From Castanea sativa (taxonomy: Eukaryota; Streptophyta; Magnoliopsida; Fagales; Fagaceae): a DNA stretch of 64,000 nt. Below, piece after piece: positions 11,823 to 22,759 of the stretch (position 1 is the stretch's first letter; each line of letters starts with the position of its first letter). The notes beneath the pieces were generated by a model. That model saw only the letters and a program-made list of their open reading frames with translations. It was not told the origin of the DNA and ran no database searches. The translations under genes were made by a program, and so were the position numbers. The stretch lies in contig NC_134018.1 in the NCBI RefSeq assembly GCF_040712315.1, positions 4,611,501 through 4,675,500 of the forward strand, in the 5' to 3' direction.

Positions 11823-12603
11823 GTTTGTCCCCTCTAACAAAGAGATAAAGACGTTATAAATAATAAATAATAAATAAACTCACAATAATTATGATCTTTC
11901 ACAACAACTGAATTTCAATTTTTCATATCATGTCATTTTTTAAAGTTCAAATTAAGTTCATCCTTCTCATGGCATTTAAACTATAATTAAGTTGCTGGTT
12001 AAAATTTTGTTTTTATTTGATAAACACACACACACACATATAGGGGAAGGGTGATGAAATAAGGGAATACACTCACACTCCAACACCAAAACTGCATGCG
12101 GCGGTTAGCGTCGCGGAGCAAGTGATAAACCCCTTCTCAATATCACACCTTACCAATGTGGGATGACTTGACAACACTGAGTATCTTTTTTTATTTGATA
12201 AACACACATACACATATATAGGGAAAGGGGTGCTGGTTAAACTTAAACTAATTATAAAAAAGAAATATATTACTTTGTCTTATTTTCTTATAACATTAAA
12301 TTCATTATGCCCTAAAACCTCCTACATTTAATACCTTGATTCTTTCATAACATCAAATCCTAGGTTTTGGTTTTAAACTAAAATTTTAAATAATTAGAAA
12401 AATAGGGAATGAAAGCGGAATTCTATATAATTTTTAAAAGCAATCATGACAGTAAAGTAATATATGTATACAATATTTCAAGTATATTTTTAAAAGCAAT
12501 CAAGATAGTTAAAGTAATATGCGTATACAATATTTCAAGTATATTGTATACTTTTAACGGTAAATTAACCTAGCTATGAAACATGAATTTTTTTTATATA
12601 TAT
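11823..12603. other. Gene-free DNA with short direct repeats
   Basis: No gene. A block of about 40 bp (tttatttgataaacacaca, then a CA/TA run and 'agggaaagg') occurs at about 12010-12051 and again at about 12186-12230, flanking a more GC-rich 130-bp piece. A second tandem pair follows at 12430-12545. Confidence 0.6.
12430..12545. repeat. Two-copy tandem repeat, about 57 bp
   Basis: The unit 'tttttaaaagcaatca', then 'agtaatat.tgtatacaat' and 'atttcaagtata' occurs twice head to tail with few differences. Confidence 0.7.
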
Positions 12604-12612
12604 ATTACATTA

Positions 12613-15600
12613 CATTTTATATGACAAAAAGGGTTGTTTTCAGTTGAAGGTAATGTCTTACAGAACTGCATGGATCAATGTAGGTCTAGCCTGGAGGATT
12701 GGAACAACAAGGAATTTGGACACGTGGGTAAAAAGGTGGCTGAGCTTCAAAAGAAAGTAGAATGGTTAGAACTTCAACCATCATCAACTGAGATAAACCA
12801 AACTCTAAGAAGTACGAGGTCCGAATTGAATAGTTGTCTTGACAAGGAGGATGCAATGTGGAGACAACGATCAAGGCTAAACTGGTTCCAAGCTGGGGAT
12901 GGGAATGCAAGATTTTTCCATGCAAAGGCCTCTTCCCAACAAAAGAAGAATCTCATCACGGGCATGCTAGATGGTGAGGACGTGCGGCAGGAAGAGGAGA
13001 TGAAGGTTGAGGAAATTGTAGTTGGCTACTACCAAAACCTTTTTCAGATAAGTAACCCCATAGAGTTCACGAAATTGCTTGCTACCGTCCAAAGAAAGGT
13101 CACCCCTACTATGAATTAGCAGCTCACCAGAGAATATAATGAGCAGGAGGTGAAGATTGCCCTGAAGCAAATGTATCCACTCAAAGCACCAAGACCGGAT
13201 GGGATGCACCCCCTGTTTTTTCAACATTTCTGGCCCACCTGTAGGAATGTGGTCTCAAAAACAGTGTTGGACTTCTTAAACCAAGGTATCTCTCCACCCA
13301 ACTTTAATGAAACTCATATTGTGCTAATTCCAAAGGTCAAAGAACCTAAACGAGTGACTGACTATAGGCCAATAAGCGTATGCAATGTCGTGTACAAGAT
13401 TGCATCAAAAGTTATTGCAAACAGGCTAAAGAAGATCCTACCTTCTATCATCAGTGAAACACAAAGTGCATTTGTGAATGGCAAATTAATCACGAACAAT
13501 GTACTTGTTGCTTTTGAACCATGCATCATATTGGTAATAAGAAGTCTGAGAAAGTGAGGGAGATGGCGCTTAAACTTGACATGAGTAAGGCGTACGATAA
13601 GGTTGAATGGGGGTGCTTGGAGAAAATTATGGAGAAGTTGGGCTTTGATGAACAATGGAGGGGGCTGGTTATGAGGTGTGTGAGGTCTGTCACTTATTCT
13701 ATCAAAATCAATGGTAATCCTAGGGGTCATATTATTCCTTCCAGAGGCATCCGTCAGGGTGACCCTTTATCACCATATCTTTTTTTTGTTGTGTGCAGAG
13801 GATCTTTCTGCTCTTATAAAAGCTTCAGTAGCCAGTGGCAGCATGAAAAGAGTCTCGGTGTGCTGTGGGGGTCCTATCTTATCTCACTTATTTTTTACTA
13901 ATGATAGTCTCATTTTATGTAAAGCTTCCCTTGAAGAATGTGATGCGCTTCAGAAGGTCCTACAACTTTACGAGAAAGCTTCGGGGCAACAACTGAACAG
14001 AGCAAAAACCTCCCTCTTTTTTAGCAGCAACACCCCTACCACTATCAAGGAAGAAATTCAAAGGCGTTTTAGAGCACAAGTGATCAAACAACATGAGAAA
14101 TACTTAGGCTTACCTTCCCTGGTGGGAAAGAACAAGCGTAGTTCCTTCAATGACATAAAGGAAAAACTGGGTAAGAAGCTAGCAGGTTGGAAGGAAAAGA
14201 TGTTATCCAAAGCGGGCAAGGAAGTCTTGATTAAGGCAGTGGCACAAGCAATTCCCACCTACACAATGAGCTGTTTTAAAATCTCAGATTCCCTTTGTGA
14301 CGACTTAACCAGCATTATAAGGAATTTTTGGTGGGGCCAAAAAGCTAATGAGAAAAAGATTGCTTGGTTGAGTTGGGAGAGAATGTGTGAACCAAAATCC
14401 AAGGGTGGGTTAGGTTTCAAGAAGCTAAAACAATTCAACTTGGCTTTTTTAGCCAAGAAAGGGTGGAGGTTGCACATGGACCATGCTTCTTTGGTCTATA
14501 GGGTACTCAAGGCCAAATACTTCCCTACATGTGAGTTCATTGAAGTGTCTCTGGGACACAACCCATCGTTTACATGGTAAAGCATCATGGCTGCTCAGTT
14601 CGTGGTAAGGGAAGGGATCAAATGGAGGGTTGGCAATGGTAGAAATATCTAGATATGGGGTGAAAAGTGGCTGCCTTTAGGCCCATCTCACAGAGTGGTT
14701 TCTCCTAGGTTATTTCTGTACCTAGACACACTAGTGGGTGAGCTCATTGACCAAGATAACGTCAGCTGAAATCAAAGATTTTGGCTGCCTTATTCCTACC
14801 ACATGAGGTTGACATCATACAAAGTATACCCCTGATCTCTAGTCTTCTGGATGATAAATTAATGTGGGCCAAATCACCAAATGGGAAGCTCAGCGTCCGT
14901 AATGCATATGAAGTAGCAATAAGACTCTCTTCGAATTCTAACAGTGGAGCTAGTTCGGATGGGGGCCCAGGCAAGCAATTCTAGAAAAGGTTGTGGGCCC
15001 TTCCTTTCCCACATAAGATAAGACACTTTGCATGGTGAGCTTGCCATGACATTTTGCTAAATCTCCTGAAGCGCAAAGTAGTGCAAGACAGTTTATGTGA
15101 TGGATGTAGGTTGGAGGTGGAAACCACGGGTCACGTTTTCTTCACTTGTCCAAGGGCATGTGAGGTGTGGGCATATTCCAAAGTGGTGTTGCCTGGTGGA
15201 GTGTTTTCTATGACTTCCTTTTATGATCTTATGTGGAAGATGTGTATGGTAGACTGAACAGATGAGGACATGGTGGCTCAAGTGGTCACTTTGGCATGGG
15301 CAATATGGCATGATAGAAACAAAGCACGTTTGGGAGCCTAGAGAAAGCTAGGAAACATTTTGGTAAGTTGGGTAGCAACCGACATGGAGGAATATAATGA
15401 TGCTACTGTAGCACAAACGAGCCTAAAGCCTACCACACAGATAGCCACAATATGGTCCCCACCACCACGATCTTTGTTTAAAATAAACGTGGATGGTGCA
15501 ATAGCAAAAGAAACAAAGAAGGCGGGTGTTGGTGTGATTGTTAGAGATGAGTGAGGTAGGGTGGAGGTTGCGATGTGCAAGAATCTGAATGCCCCTCTAG

Positions 15601-15982
15601 GCACCATTGAGACCGAATCCAAGGCTATTGAGGCAGGGATACTATTTGCACAAAATATCGGCATCAGGGAAATTGTGGTCGAAAGTGACTCTCTAATTAT
15701 GGTTTAAGCTCTGAATGGAACATCAGCCCCACCGTCTTCGGTCTCAGCAGTTGTACAGTGTATTATGGACCTCAGCAAGGGCTTCAGTAGGGTGGAATTC
15801 TCTCACGTTAAAAGACAAGGGAATAGGCCAGCTCACACTCTAGCAAATCATGTTTTTGGCATTATTGATTTCATTGCATGGATTGAAGAGACGCCTTGCT
15901 TCTTAGAGCAAGCTCTTATCCACGATGCAATTTTTAAAATATTTCTAATAATATCATTCTCAGTATTCCTATCCAAAAAAAA
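12613..15982 (+). mobile_element. L1-like LINE, 5'-truncated, with A-tail and 9-bp TSD
   Basis: The element holds the C-terminal two thirds of a plant L1-type ORF2 and ends in a short A run (15974-15982). The 9-mer ATTACATTA is found just before it (12604-12612) and just after the A run (15983-15991); I read it as the target duplication. ORF1 and the endonuclease domain are missing, the usual result of incomplete reverse transcription. The flanks are AT-rich, so the duplication could be partly chance. Confidence 0.85.
12634..15925 (+). pseudogene. LINE ORF2: reverse transcriptase, zf-RVT, RNase H, broken
   Basis: Order of domains: linker ('RSRLNWFQAGDGNARFFH', about 12869-12922), RT ('DYRPISVCNVVYKIASK', 13362; '[13 protein letters not shown]', 13750; '[10 protein letters not shown]', 14101), zinc-binding zf-RVT ('HVFFTCP', 15133) and RNase H ('NVDGAI' at 15487, 'ETESKA', 'VVESDS'). 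The RT active site at 13897-13905 reads Thr-Asn-Asp where plant LINEs have Ala-Asp-Asp, so it is catalytically dead. Frame changes occur near 13518 (one base lost) and in a T run near 13780-13787 (8 T where 7 keep the frame). Stops include 13117, 14578, 14767, 15256 and 15552. Confidence 0.92.
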
Positions 15983-15991
15983 ATTACATTA

Positions 15992-16620
15992 TTATATTAC
16001 TATTTCTTTATTTTTATTAATGTCAATTAATATTCTTGGAATTACTTTTGCTTCCGTTCTTGCCCCCCATGAACTAAAATCTTGGTTTCACTACTAATCA
16101 TAATAGTAGGCAAGAATAATGGGGTCACAATCATTATTACTCGTGCACTGACCAACCTTGGGTAATGTCTAGTCAAGAACTTGCTCGATAAATCCTGCAA
16201 TTGCCCTAGTTAAGCTAGAACTCAATTAGTTTAGTTTACTTGAGTAGATATCGTGTAGCATATTTCTTTTCATTTATATAATTTACAAAGCAACATGTAA
16301 TGTTAGGGACAACAATTTTTCACAATTGATATGAATTATTATGATTGAAGCAACGTCATTTAATTTTTGAATGTGACCGTTACTGGAAAATATTGATTAC
16401 TTTCTACGTCATTGTTATGAATAATGATATTGTTCTTTTTTTCTTTTTTCTTTTTTCTTTTTTCTTTTTTCTTTTTTCTTTTTTCTTTTTTCTTTTTTTT
16501 TTATGAAATGGATAGTGATATTTATTTATAACAAAATAAGGAACTAATCTTGATCCAACCTGACTTATTTGTAGCTTAAATTTCTGGACAATGCCTACCG
16601 ATAAATATCCAAAAAATGAT
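15992..16620. other. Gene-free stretch with a (CTTTTTT)n microsatellite
   Basis: No gene. At about 16436-16500 the 7-bp unit CTTTTTT is repeated about nine times and runs into a T tract. The rest is unremarkable AT-rich DNA. Confidence 0.75.
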
Positions 16621-16649
16621 ATCTACATTTTGAAAAAATAGTGCCCATA

Positions 16650-17640
16650 GTTACAGAAATAGAAAAAATGGAGGGACAAATAAAAGGACAAAATGCAATT
16701 TCAATTTCAAAAACGCCCCTGTAGCTAGCTTTTTTGTAGCGTCACATTCTCCAATCACACTCTGATCAACAATTCAAATTCTTATATACACACACACACT
16801 GTTTTTTTTTTTTTTTTTCTGTTCTTTGAATTCTTAGAGTTCACTCGAGCTGTAGTACAAAATCTGAGCATTTGATGGTCACCGATCATTCTCATCGATT
16901 TGTACAGAGTCCATAGCACGAATCCTCACGCAAACTCTGGTTCGTTTCCTTCTCTTTCAAATTTCAATTACACCGATGATCATAAATAGGTTTCAAAAAT
17001 TGATTCGGAGATCAAACACCACCATTTTGTAGAATTCTATGAACTTCATTCATTTTCAGTGATTAATTGATTCGCTAGGGACCTTCTATTCTATGCTAAT
17101 TTTTGCTCTTTATTTTATTATATTTTATTGTTCCTCCGTTTTTTAAAAACAGAATTAGGCTTTATTTATGGTTGAAATGAAAAATACTTGAAGGAAGTGT
17201 TGGTTTAGATGAGAATTTGATTATTGCTATTTGGAAAAATATTGATTATTAATTGTGTTTTTGTGGTAGTCGCTATTAAAATTTAATGAATTTTTTATAA
17301 TAGGCTAATCACAATGCAACTGTTATTCGGCTATGAAAGGCTGCTTATAGCAAGTAGTATTGAACTTCTAGGTGTTAACTGGAGAAAATAACAAATTTAA
17401 CACTAGGAAGTTAGCACCACAAGTACCATTATTTGTACATGTATCCGGGATTTTGGTATTTTAGTGTTGTGATTACGATACTGGACACAGGATGGACACG
17501 CCATGTGGTGTGCATCGAATGAACTAGGATTTGGCTTGGGTCCAATGTCTTTGCACATTTTGAAATGAGATCGATGGACTTGCCACATGTCCCCCTCTTT
17601 ACATGTGGTGCATCTAGTGTTCTTCCAATACATAGTGTTA
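16650..17640 (+). pseudogene. Third, decayed SPO11-1 fragment (exon 2 and part of intron 2)
   Basis: About 16740-17040 matches the exon 2 region of the two SPO11-1 copies at 22.9 and 36.4 kb: 'gagttcactcg.gct.tagtac', then 'cctcacgcaaact' before the donor. The translated exon keeps 'EFTRA' and 'NPHAN', but a TGA falls inside it (in 'agcatttgatggtc'). About 17400-17640 matches, on the opposite strand, the intron 2 tandem block of the intact gene (35640-35830). This intron piece is shared with the intact gene but absent from the arm at 21-26 kb. Only the fragment survives; no other exon is visible. Confidence 0.8.
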
Positions 17641-18415
17641 AAGATGCTTTGATTTTGTTGTAACTAAATTTTAACTAATTTTGATCTATAAAGCATGAAT
17701 ATGGACATGACATGACACAACACGAGATATGGTGCATCAGTAACACAACAATTCTTAAAAAGTTAAGACAAAATGTGGTGGAGATACTATAATTAATTAA
17801 TTAATTAATTAATTAAGGTAATTAAATGCATTTATACACATATTTCATGTTTATTTATAAGATTTATTCTTCAAGATAAATAATAACTATCAAAATCTTT
17901 AAAAACATGTCTAAAATTAAAATAGCTTTACAATAAAAAAATATTTTTTATCAACATAATGATGTAAGATGCAGAAGCGACAAGAATCAGAATACGTCTA
18001 CTTCTAGAAAACAAGAACAAAACCACCAGAGAAATAATAGACAAAAATCTGAATTTCTATTAATATCAATAATACTGAAAAACGTTTATAGACTTGGAGG
18101 CCTAAGGGCTCCATAAATCTTGACAAACAAAAAAAAATATTTTAAAATAAGTCTTAATTAATACGTAACTATAATAAGAATCAAATTTGACCTGAAAAAC
18201 ATTAAAAACACCTAAAAACAATGAAACAATAACCCTAGACCTAAAATAGCAAAAATTACAAATTGAATAGAAAAAATAATAAATTACAAAAATTAAATAG
18301 TTGCTTCTGTCTTACATCACATAATAAGGACACAAATGTAGAAGTGCTGACACGGACTTGCCCATATTATGTTCACTAGCATAGATGTCAATACTCAATA
18401 CGCTTTGAAGTACTT
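17641..18415. other. Gene-free DNA with (AATT)n run
   Basis: No gene. An AATT/TTAA microsatellite lies at about 17790-17816. The remainder is AT-rich intergenic DNA downstream of the K+ channel pseudogene. Confidence 0.6.
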
Positions 18416-19640
18416 TCACTTGTCTGTTTGAGATGGCTTAGCAGGCTTGATATCAGATGTTGATTAGCTTCCAGATTGATCAAGGTCCTCAAAATCCTTC
18501 ATTGCAAGTGAAATATCTTCTTGTGTAATCTTCCCCATCTCTTTGAGCTTATATAAGATGTACTCACTGGAACTATTGAAATGAAGAAGTTAAAGAATAA
18601 ATTAGACCCTAATTGACCAATGAGCAAAAATTAAATTGTACATATAGATAGTAGAGGATATGGGAGAACAATCAGCAAAAAATAGGCCCTAATTGACCAC
18701 ATATCAACTTACTTTACAACCCTATCACCATCAAGATCTGCAGCCTCAAGATCTTGATTTTTTGTCATCTGAGTAAGAACCAACTTGACCAATGCCATTT
18801 GCCTGCAATCAAATTTTAGCTCAATAATGTCTAGGAAAAAGTGGATCAAAGACATAGTACTTAACAGCATCCAAAACACTGCAAAAATACGCCCTCCTGT
18901 ATCTTTGAAACACTCATCCGGATAGCCGAGGGTTGTGATAGTAGTACAAACCCAGTAAAATGCATTAATAAAGTTGAATCCCTCGATTACAGTAAGATAA
19001 AATATTGTCCCAACAAATAGAAGCAGTGAAGTAACAATACTGATCAGTGATCACCATACGCTTCTTTATAACTAGGTTGGCCTCAAGCACTTTCTCAAAT
19101 TCATTTGGACTAACTTTATGATGCGTATGTATGGATTTCACTAGGATCCTCTCTTGCTTGGCCGCCAAGAATTCTCCAGTTTTGCCCATGACCAGTCCAA
19201 AAAGTCCCATTCCGATGAAGGCAAAAATACTGGAGAGTAGCTTCGTAAAGCCGTTATCAGGCACAAGGTCCCAATTCCCAATTCCCAACTGTGGTCATTG
19301 TGGAAGCAACATGGTAGATAGAATCAACTAGTCCATTTGTTTCCTCCCCCTTGAAATCAGGCAACAAGAAGTAGAAGCACAAAGTTCCCACAACCATGTA
19401 GATGCCGAAGAGTATGCCTACTTGCTTATAAGCTGGCTCTAGTTTCGTAGAATTGAATTCAGATTGAAGAGTTGGGGCAGTACCATTTGCCTCTGGAAAA
19501 ACAGAATCTGTAAGGGAAGCACTTTTGCAGTACCTGCCATATATTCTTCTCTTAAGACCATCTTCCTTATTATTATTTGTTTATGGTGTAGGCTCTTCCA
19601 ATCCAGACAGATTAAGCTTCTCAGCACCATTGAAGGCCAT
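18416..19640 (-). pseudogene. Two-pore potassium channel (TPK/KCO family) pseudogene
   Basis: Read on the minus strand from an ATG at 19640, this gives parts of a plant tandem-pore K+ channel: a hydrophilic N-terminus, first membrane helix ('GILFGIYMVVGTLCFYFL'), pore 1, the linker ('FAFIGMGLFGLVMGKTGEFL'), pore 2 ('FYWVCTTITTL', near 18930), and a C-terminus with two EF-hand-like loops ('DLDGD' near 18740; 'DFEDLDQS' near 18480). Such channels act in vacuolar or plasma membranes and respond to Ca2+. Breaks: a stop 20 codons in, a 7-bp duplication (GAATTGG) in pore 1 (about 19270-19287) that shifts the frame, another frame change near 19050, and a stop in the tail. Both selectivity filters are non-canonical (G-N-W-D if the duplication is ignored, and G-Y-P-D), where the family has G-Y-G-D. 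Confidence 0.88.
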
Positions 19641-20465
19641 TGTGATGATTCAGCAACTAATATTTATAGACCAGCATACACTTATTAGAGTTTAAAGCTA
19701 GCATGTTGGTCTCATTTTTCACGTAAATACCATTCAATTTTTCAATCAAACAAAGTGAACTTTTATAAGCAACAAAGCTTTTGTACTGAATTAAACACAA
19801 CCAAACTTTTCCTTCCATTTTGACCTCAAACAACAATCATATTTCTTTGTGCACAACGAGCATAAACTGCATGTGAGTTAACATTGACATGCGTTACAAA
19901 GACTATATGCCAAGTGTTTTCTTGGGAAATACTCCATGGAATGAGAATTTCCAGAGTTCTTTTGTCACTTTCTTCGAATTTTGTTTCATGATCAAAGTAG
20001 CCAAACCCCTATATCTGGACTCAAAAATTTAGTGCCGGCCGAATGTATATATTTTTATAGGAAAATGAATAAGGGACAGCTCAAACATATATTTCATTCA
20101 TCTCTATGAAACTACATATGTTTGTTAAACCCAGTTGTCTTTTTTTATTTATTTATTAGGATGTGTCATGTACAAATTAAGTTATGCATTGGATTCTCAT
20201 CCGAAATTCTGTAATTATCATGGCATACGAATATTTTGGGAGGTGGGGCTTGATTCATCTCATAATTGGAAAATTACAAATAAAAGCAAACAAGTTGACT
20301 TAACAATTTAAGAATGGCAAAATATACATATAAAGAACTGACAGTATTACGGTTAAACTATTGAATAAGATTAAGGTATTGTTGATTACACACATTCTAT
20401 TATACACATTCTTACTAGAGGCAAAGCTAGGGTAGTCGAGGGGGGGCAATTGTCCCCCTAACCCC
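19641..20465. other. Gene-free DNA upstream of the channel pseudogene
   Basis: No gene or clear repeat is visible; AT-rich intergenic DNA that may include the old promoter of the minus-strand channel pseudogene. Confidence 0.55.
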
Positions 20466-20473
20466 ACCCCAAG

Positions 20474-21130
20474 TAGGGATGACAATTTTTCTCCGCCCCG
20501 CTTAACCCGTCCTTATTGCTTTGTCCCGCACGGGTTTTTCCCACCTCACAAAGGTGGTTGGGCGGAGATGGAGCAAGATTTTAGCCCCGCATCACAGGAG
20601 TGGCAAGGATGGGTTTAGAATTTTTAGACCCGCCCCGCCCCGCCTTGCCCCGTGTTGCTAAAGATTATAATTGTAAATTTTTCATACCCTAAAACCCTAC
20701 TATTTAAACAAACACATTAATATTAGCATATTTTATTCTACCCAATGTGGTTCATTACTTTTATTTTGTTATGTGTTATACTATGAGATTTATTTTTTTA
20801 TGATTGTCTTGTTAAACACTTGGATATATTATTCAATTTTTTCTAAAAATTGATTTGATTTGTTGGGATAAATTTAGTTGTAATTTCAAGTATATTTTTA
20901 TTAATGAAATAGGTTTCATTAAAAAAAAATGTACTAATTGTTGGGCAAATTAACAAAAAGTGGAGTTTTACGGGGTGGGGTGGGGCTTCGTAGATCCCCA
21001 AGGGGTGGGGATGGGGTGAGAAAGTTTTCCCCGCATGCAGGGCGGGATGAGGATGGGGTAAGACAAAATCATGCGGGGCAGGAATGAAAACCCCATCCTT
21101 CAGTCCCGCCCTGCCCCATTGCCATTCTTA
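20474..21130. mobile_element. hAT-type MITE (657 bp), perfect 8-bp TSD
   Basis: The 8-mer ACCCCAAG stands at 20466-20473 and again at 21131-21138. The ends are inverted: TAGGGATGACAA on the left against TAAGAATGGCAA (reverse complement of the right end), 9 of 12 matching. The outer parts are rich in 'ccccgccccgcc' / 'ggggtggggatgggg' in opposite orientation, the middle is AT-rich, and there is no coding capacity. These traits fit non-autonomous hAT elements. Confidence 0.9.
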
Positions 21131-21825
21131 ACCCCAAGTCCCACGTCAAACTCAGTTATACATTTTTCTTCTGACACTAAAATTGTGCCACAGTAAAGTT
21201 ACACCTACATTTCCTCTTTAAAATGTTGTTGTATATATTGTGAATGATTTCCTTATGTTGATTTGCTGCCACACATCAGTTATTATCTCTACTATTCTTT
21301 GTATTATACACCTAGATGAATTCTTTAAAAAAATTATTTTTGACGTTATTAAGTAAAAAAAAGCTTCTTTCGTTCATGATATACCAATAGCTTATTGGAT
21401 TATAAGCAGGCTATAAGTAAAGGTAGCGAAATTAATAAGAGATTTTAAAAAGTTGGATCACTATTTTTTGTTCCCTAATACAAATTTAGCATGAAAACTT
21501 CTCTGTTAACTTACCTTTTTTCATTCATGTTTAGAATTTGGAATATCTTAAGGATAGCAGTGACTATTAAATTTCCATACCTATAGGTATATATGGACAT
21601 TTTTTTGAAAAAAAAAAATGAGAACAAAATATAATTTATAAGTACCTTTATATTTAATCTTCCTCCCCTAAACTAAAATTCTGGTTTCACCATTGATTCT
21701 TATGCATACGTTTAAAGTACACAAAAATTATGACTTCAAATCATGATTTCCAAATATGTATAATGGGATATGTGTACTAGTATCGTCTCATTAGTTTATG
21801 ACATTTAACATTTTTTTTTTAATGA

Positions 21826-21982
21826 CAATCACACACCCTTAGTGCAATGGTCACTCCATAGGTATAAGTGTTTGTAGAGTGTGGGGGGCAAGGGCCGGGG
21901 TTTAAGTCTCCAAGAGGGAGCTTCACACACATATATACTTAGATTAGGTTAAAGTAGAAATTTTATCTTGTATCAAAAAATA
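21826..21982 (+). mobile_element. tRNA-derived SINE with 14-bp TSD, left arm only
   Basis: The element has a box A-like 'agtgcaatggtcactcc' (21841 on) and a box B-like 'ggtttaagtctcc' (21899 on), then an A/T-rich tail after 'ttgtatc'. The 14-mer of nine T then AATGA is found at 21812-21825 and 21983-21996. The right arm near 37800-37825 has this sequence once with no SINE, i.e. the empty site. A second family member lies at 42261. Confidence 0.9.
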
Positions 21983-22759
21983 TTTTTTTTTAATGAACGT
22001 AACATTAACATCTGAGCATAATGTATAGCAAGATTGTTAGGCTGAATCAGAGTAACGAAACAAAAAAAAGGAAGAGAGCGGAAAAAATTGTGTAATACGA
22101 ATAATATTAATGTTTTCTTTATTTCATTAATGCTGATTTTTAAAATGTTGAAAAATTAGTTTTTTTTTTTTTTTTTTTTGAGGATGAGTTGAAAAATTAG
22201 TTGGTGATCATTTTTCCTTTTAATGTTTTCTTTATTTTGTGTAGTCTATAGTCTATACACTAGTTTTTGGACTGAATTTACTCCAATGTGAATTTCCTGA
22301 CTCAAAAATGCACCACAAGGAGGTTTGTCTTTGATGCCTTGAAAAATGCTAGACTCAAAGCTATAATTAATGGTGCAATTGAACCAAAATTGACGTGTCT
22401 CCGTTGGAAACACTTTGTGAATAGTGTTACATGGTCACAATGTGCTTGGCTATTTTGGTTCATTTGGTTGGTTGTTTACTTAATTCAATTTGTCCTTAAA
22501 GATGTCTCAATTTCTACTTCTTATTAGTTAATATTAGTGACCATACCAAGGTTTACAAGCATTTGTTAAAGTTCAAATTGTATTATCTAAATTTGGAATA
22601 AATTTTTTTTTTTTTTTTTTTGTTTCTAAACTTTTATTTTGTTAATTTCATCTTATAAATGTTACTAATGTGATTCTTTCATCCACAGTCTTTTGAAAAA
22701 GTTATTGCTATAATCACAAAACGATGTAATGTAATTATTAAGTTTGATTGAAAAAAAAA

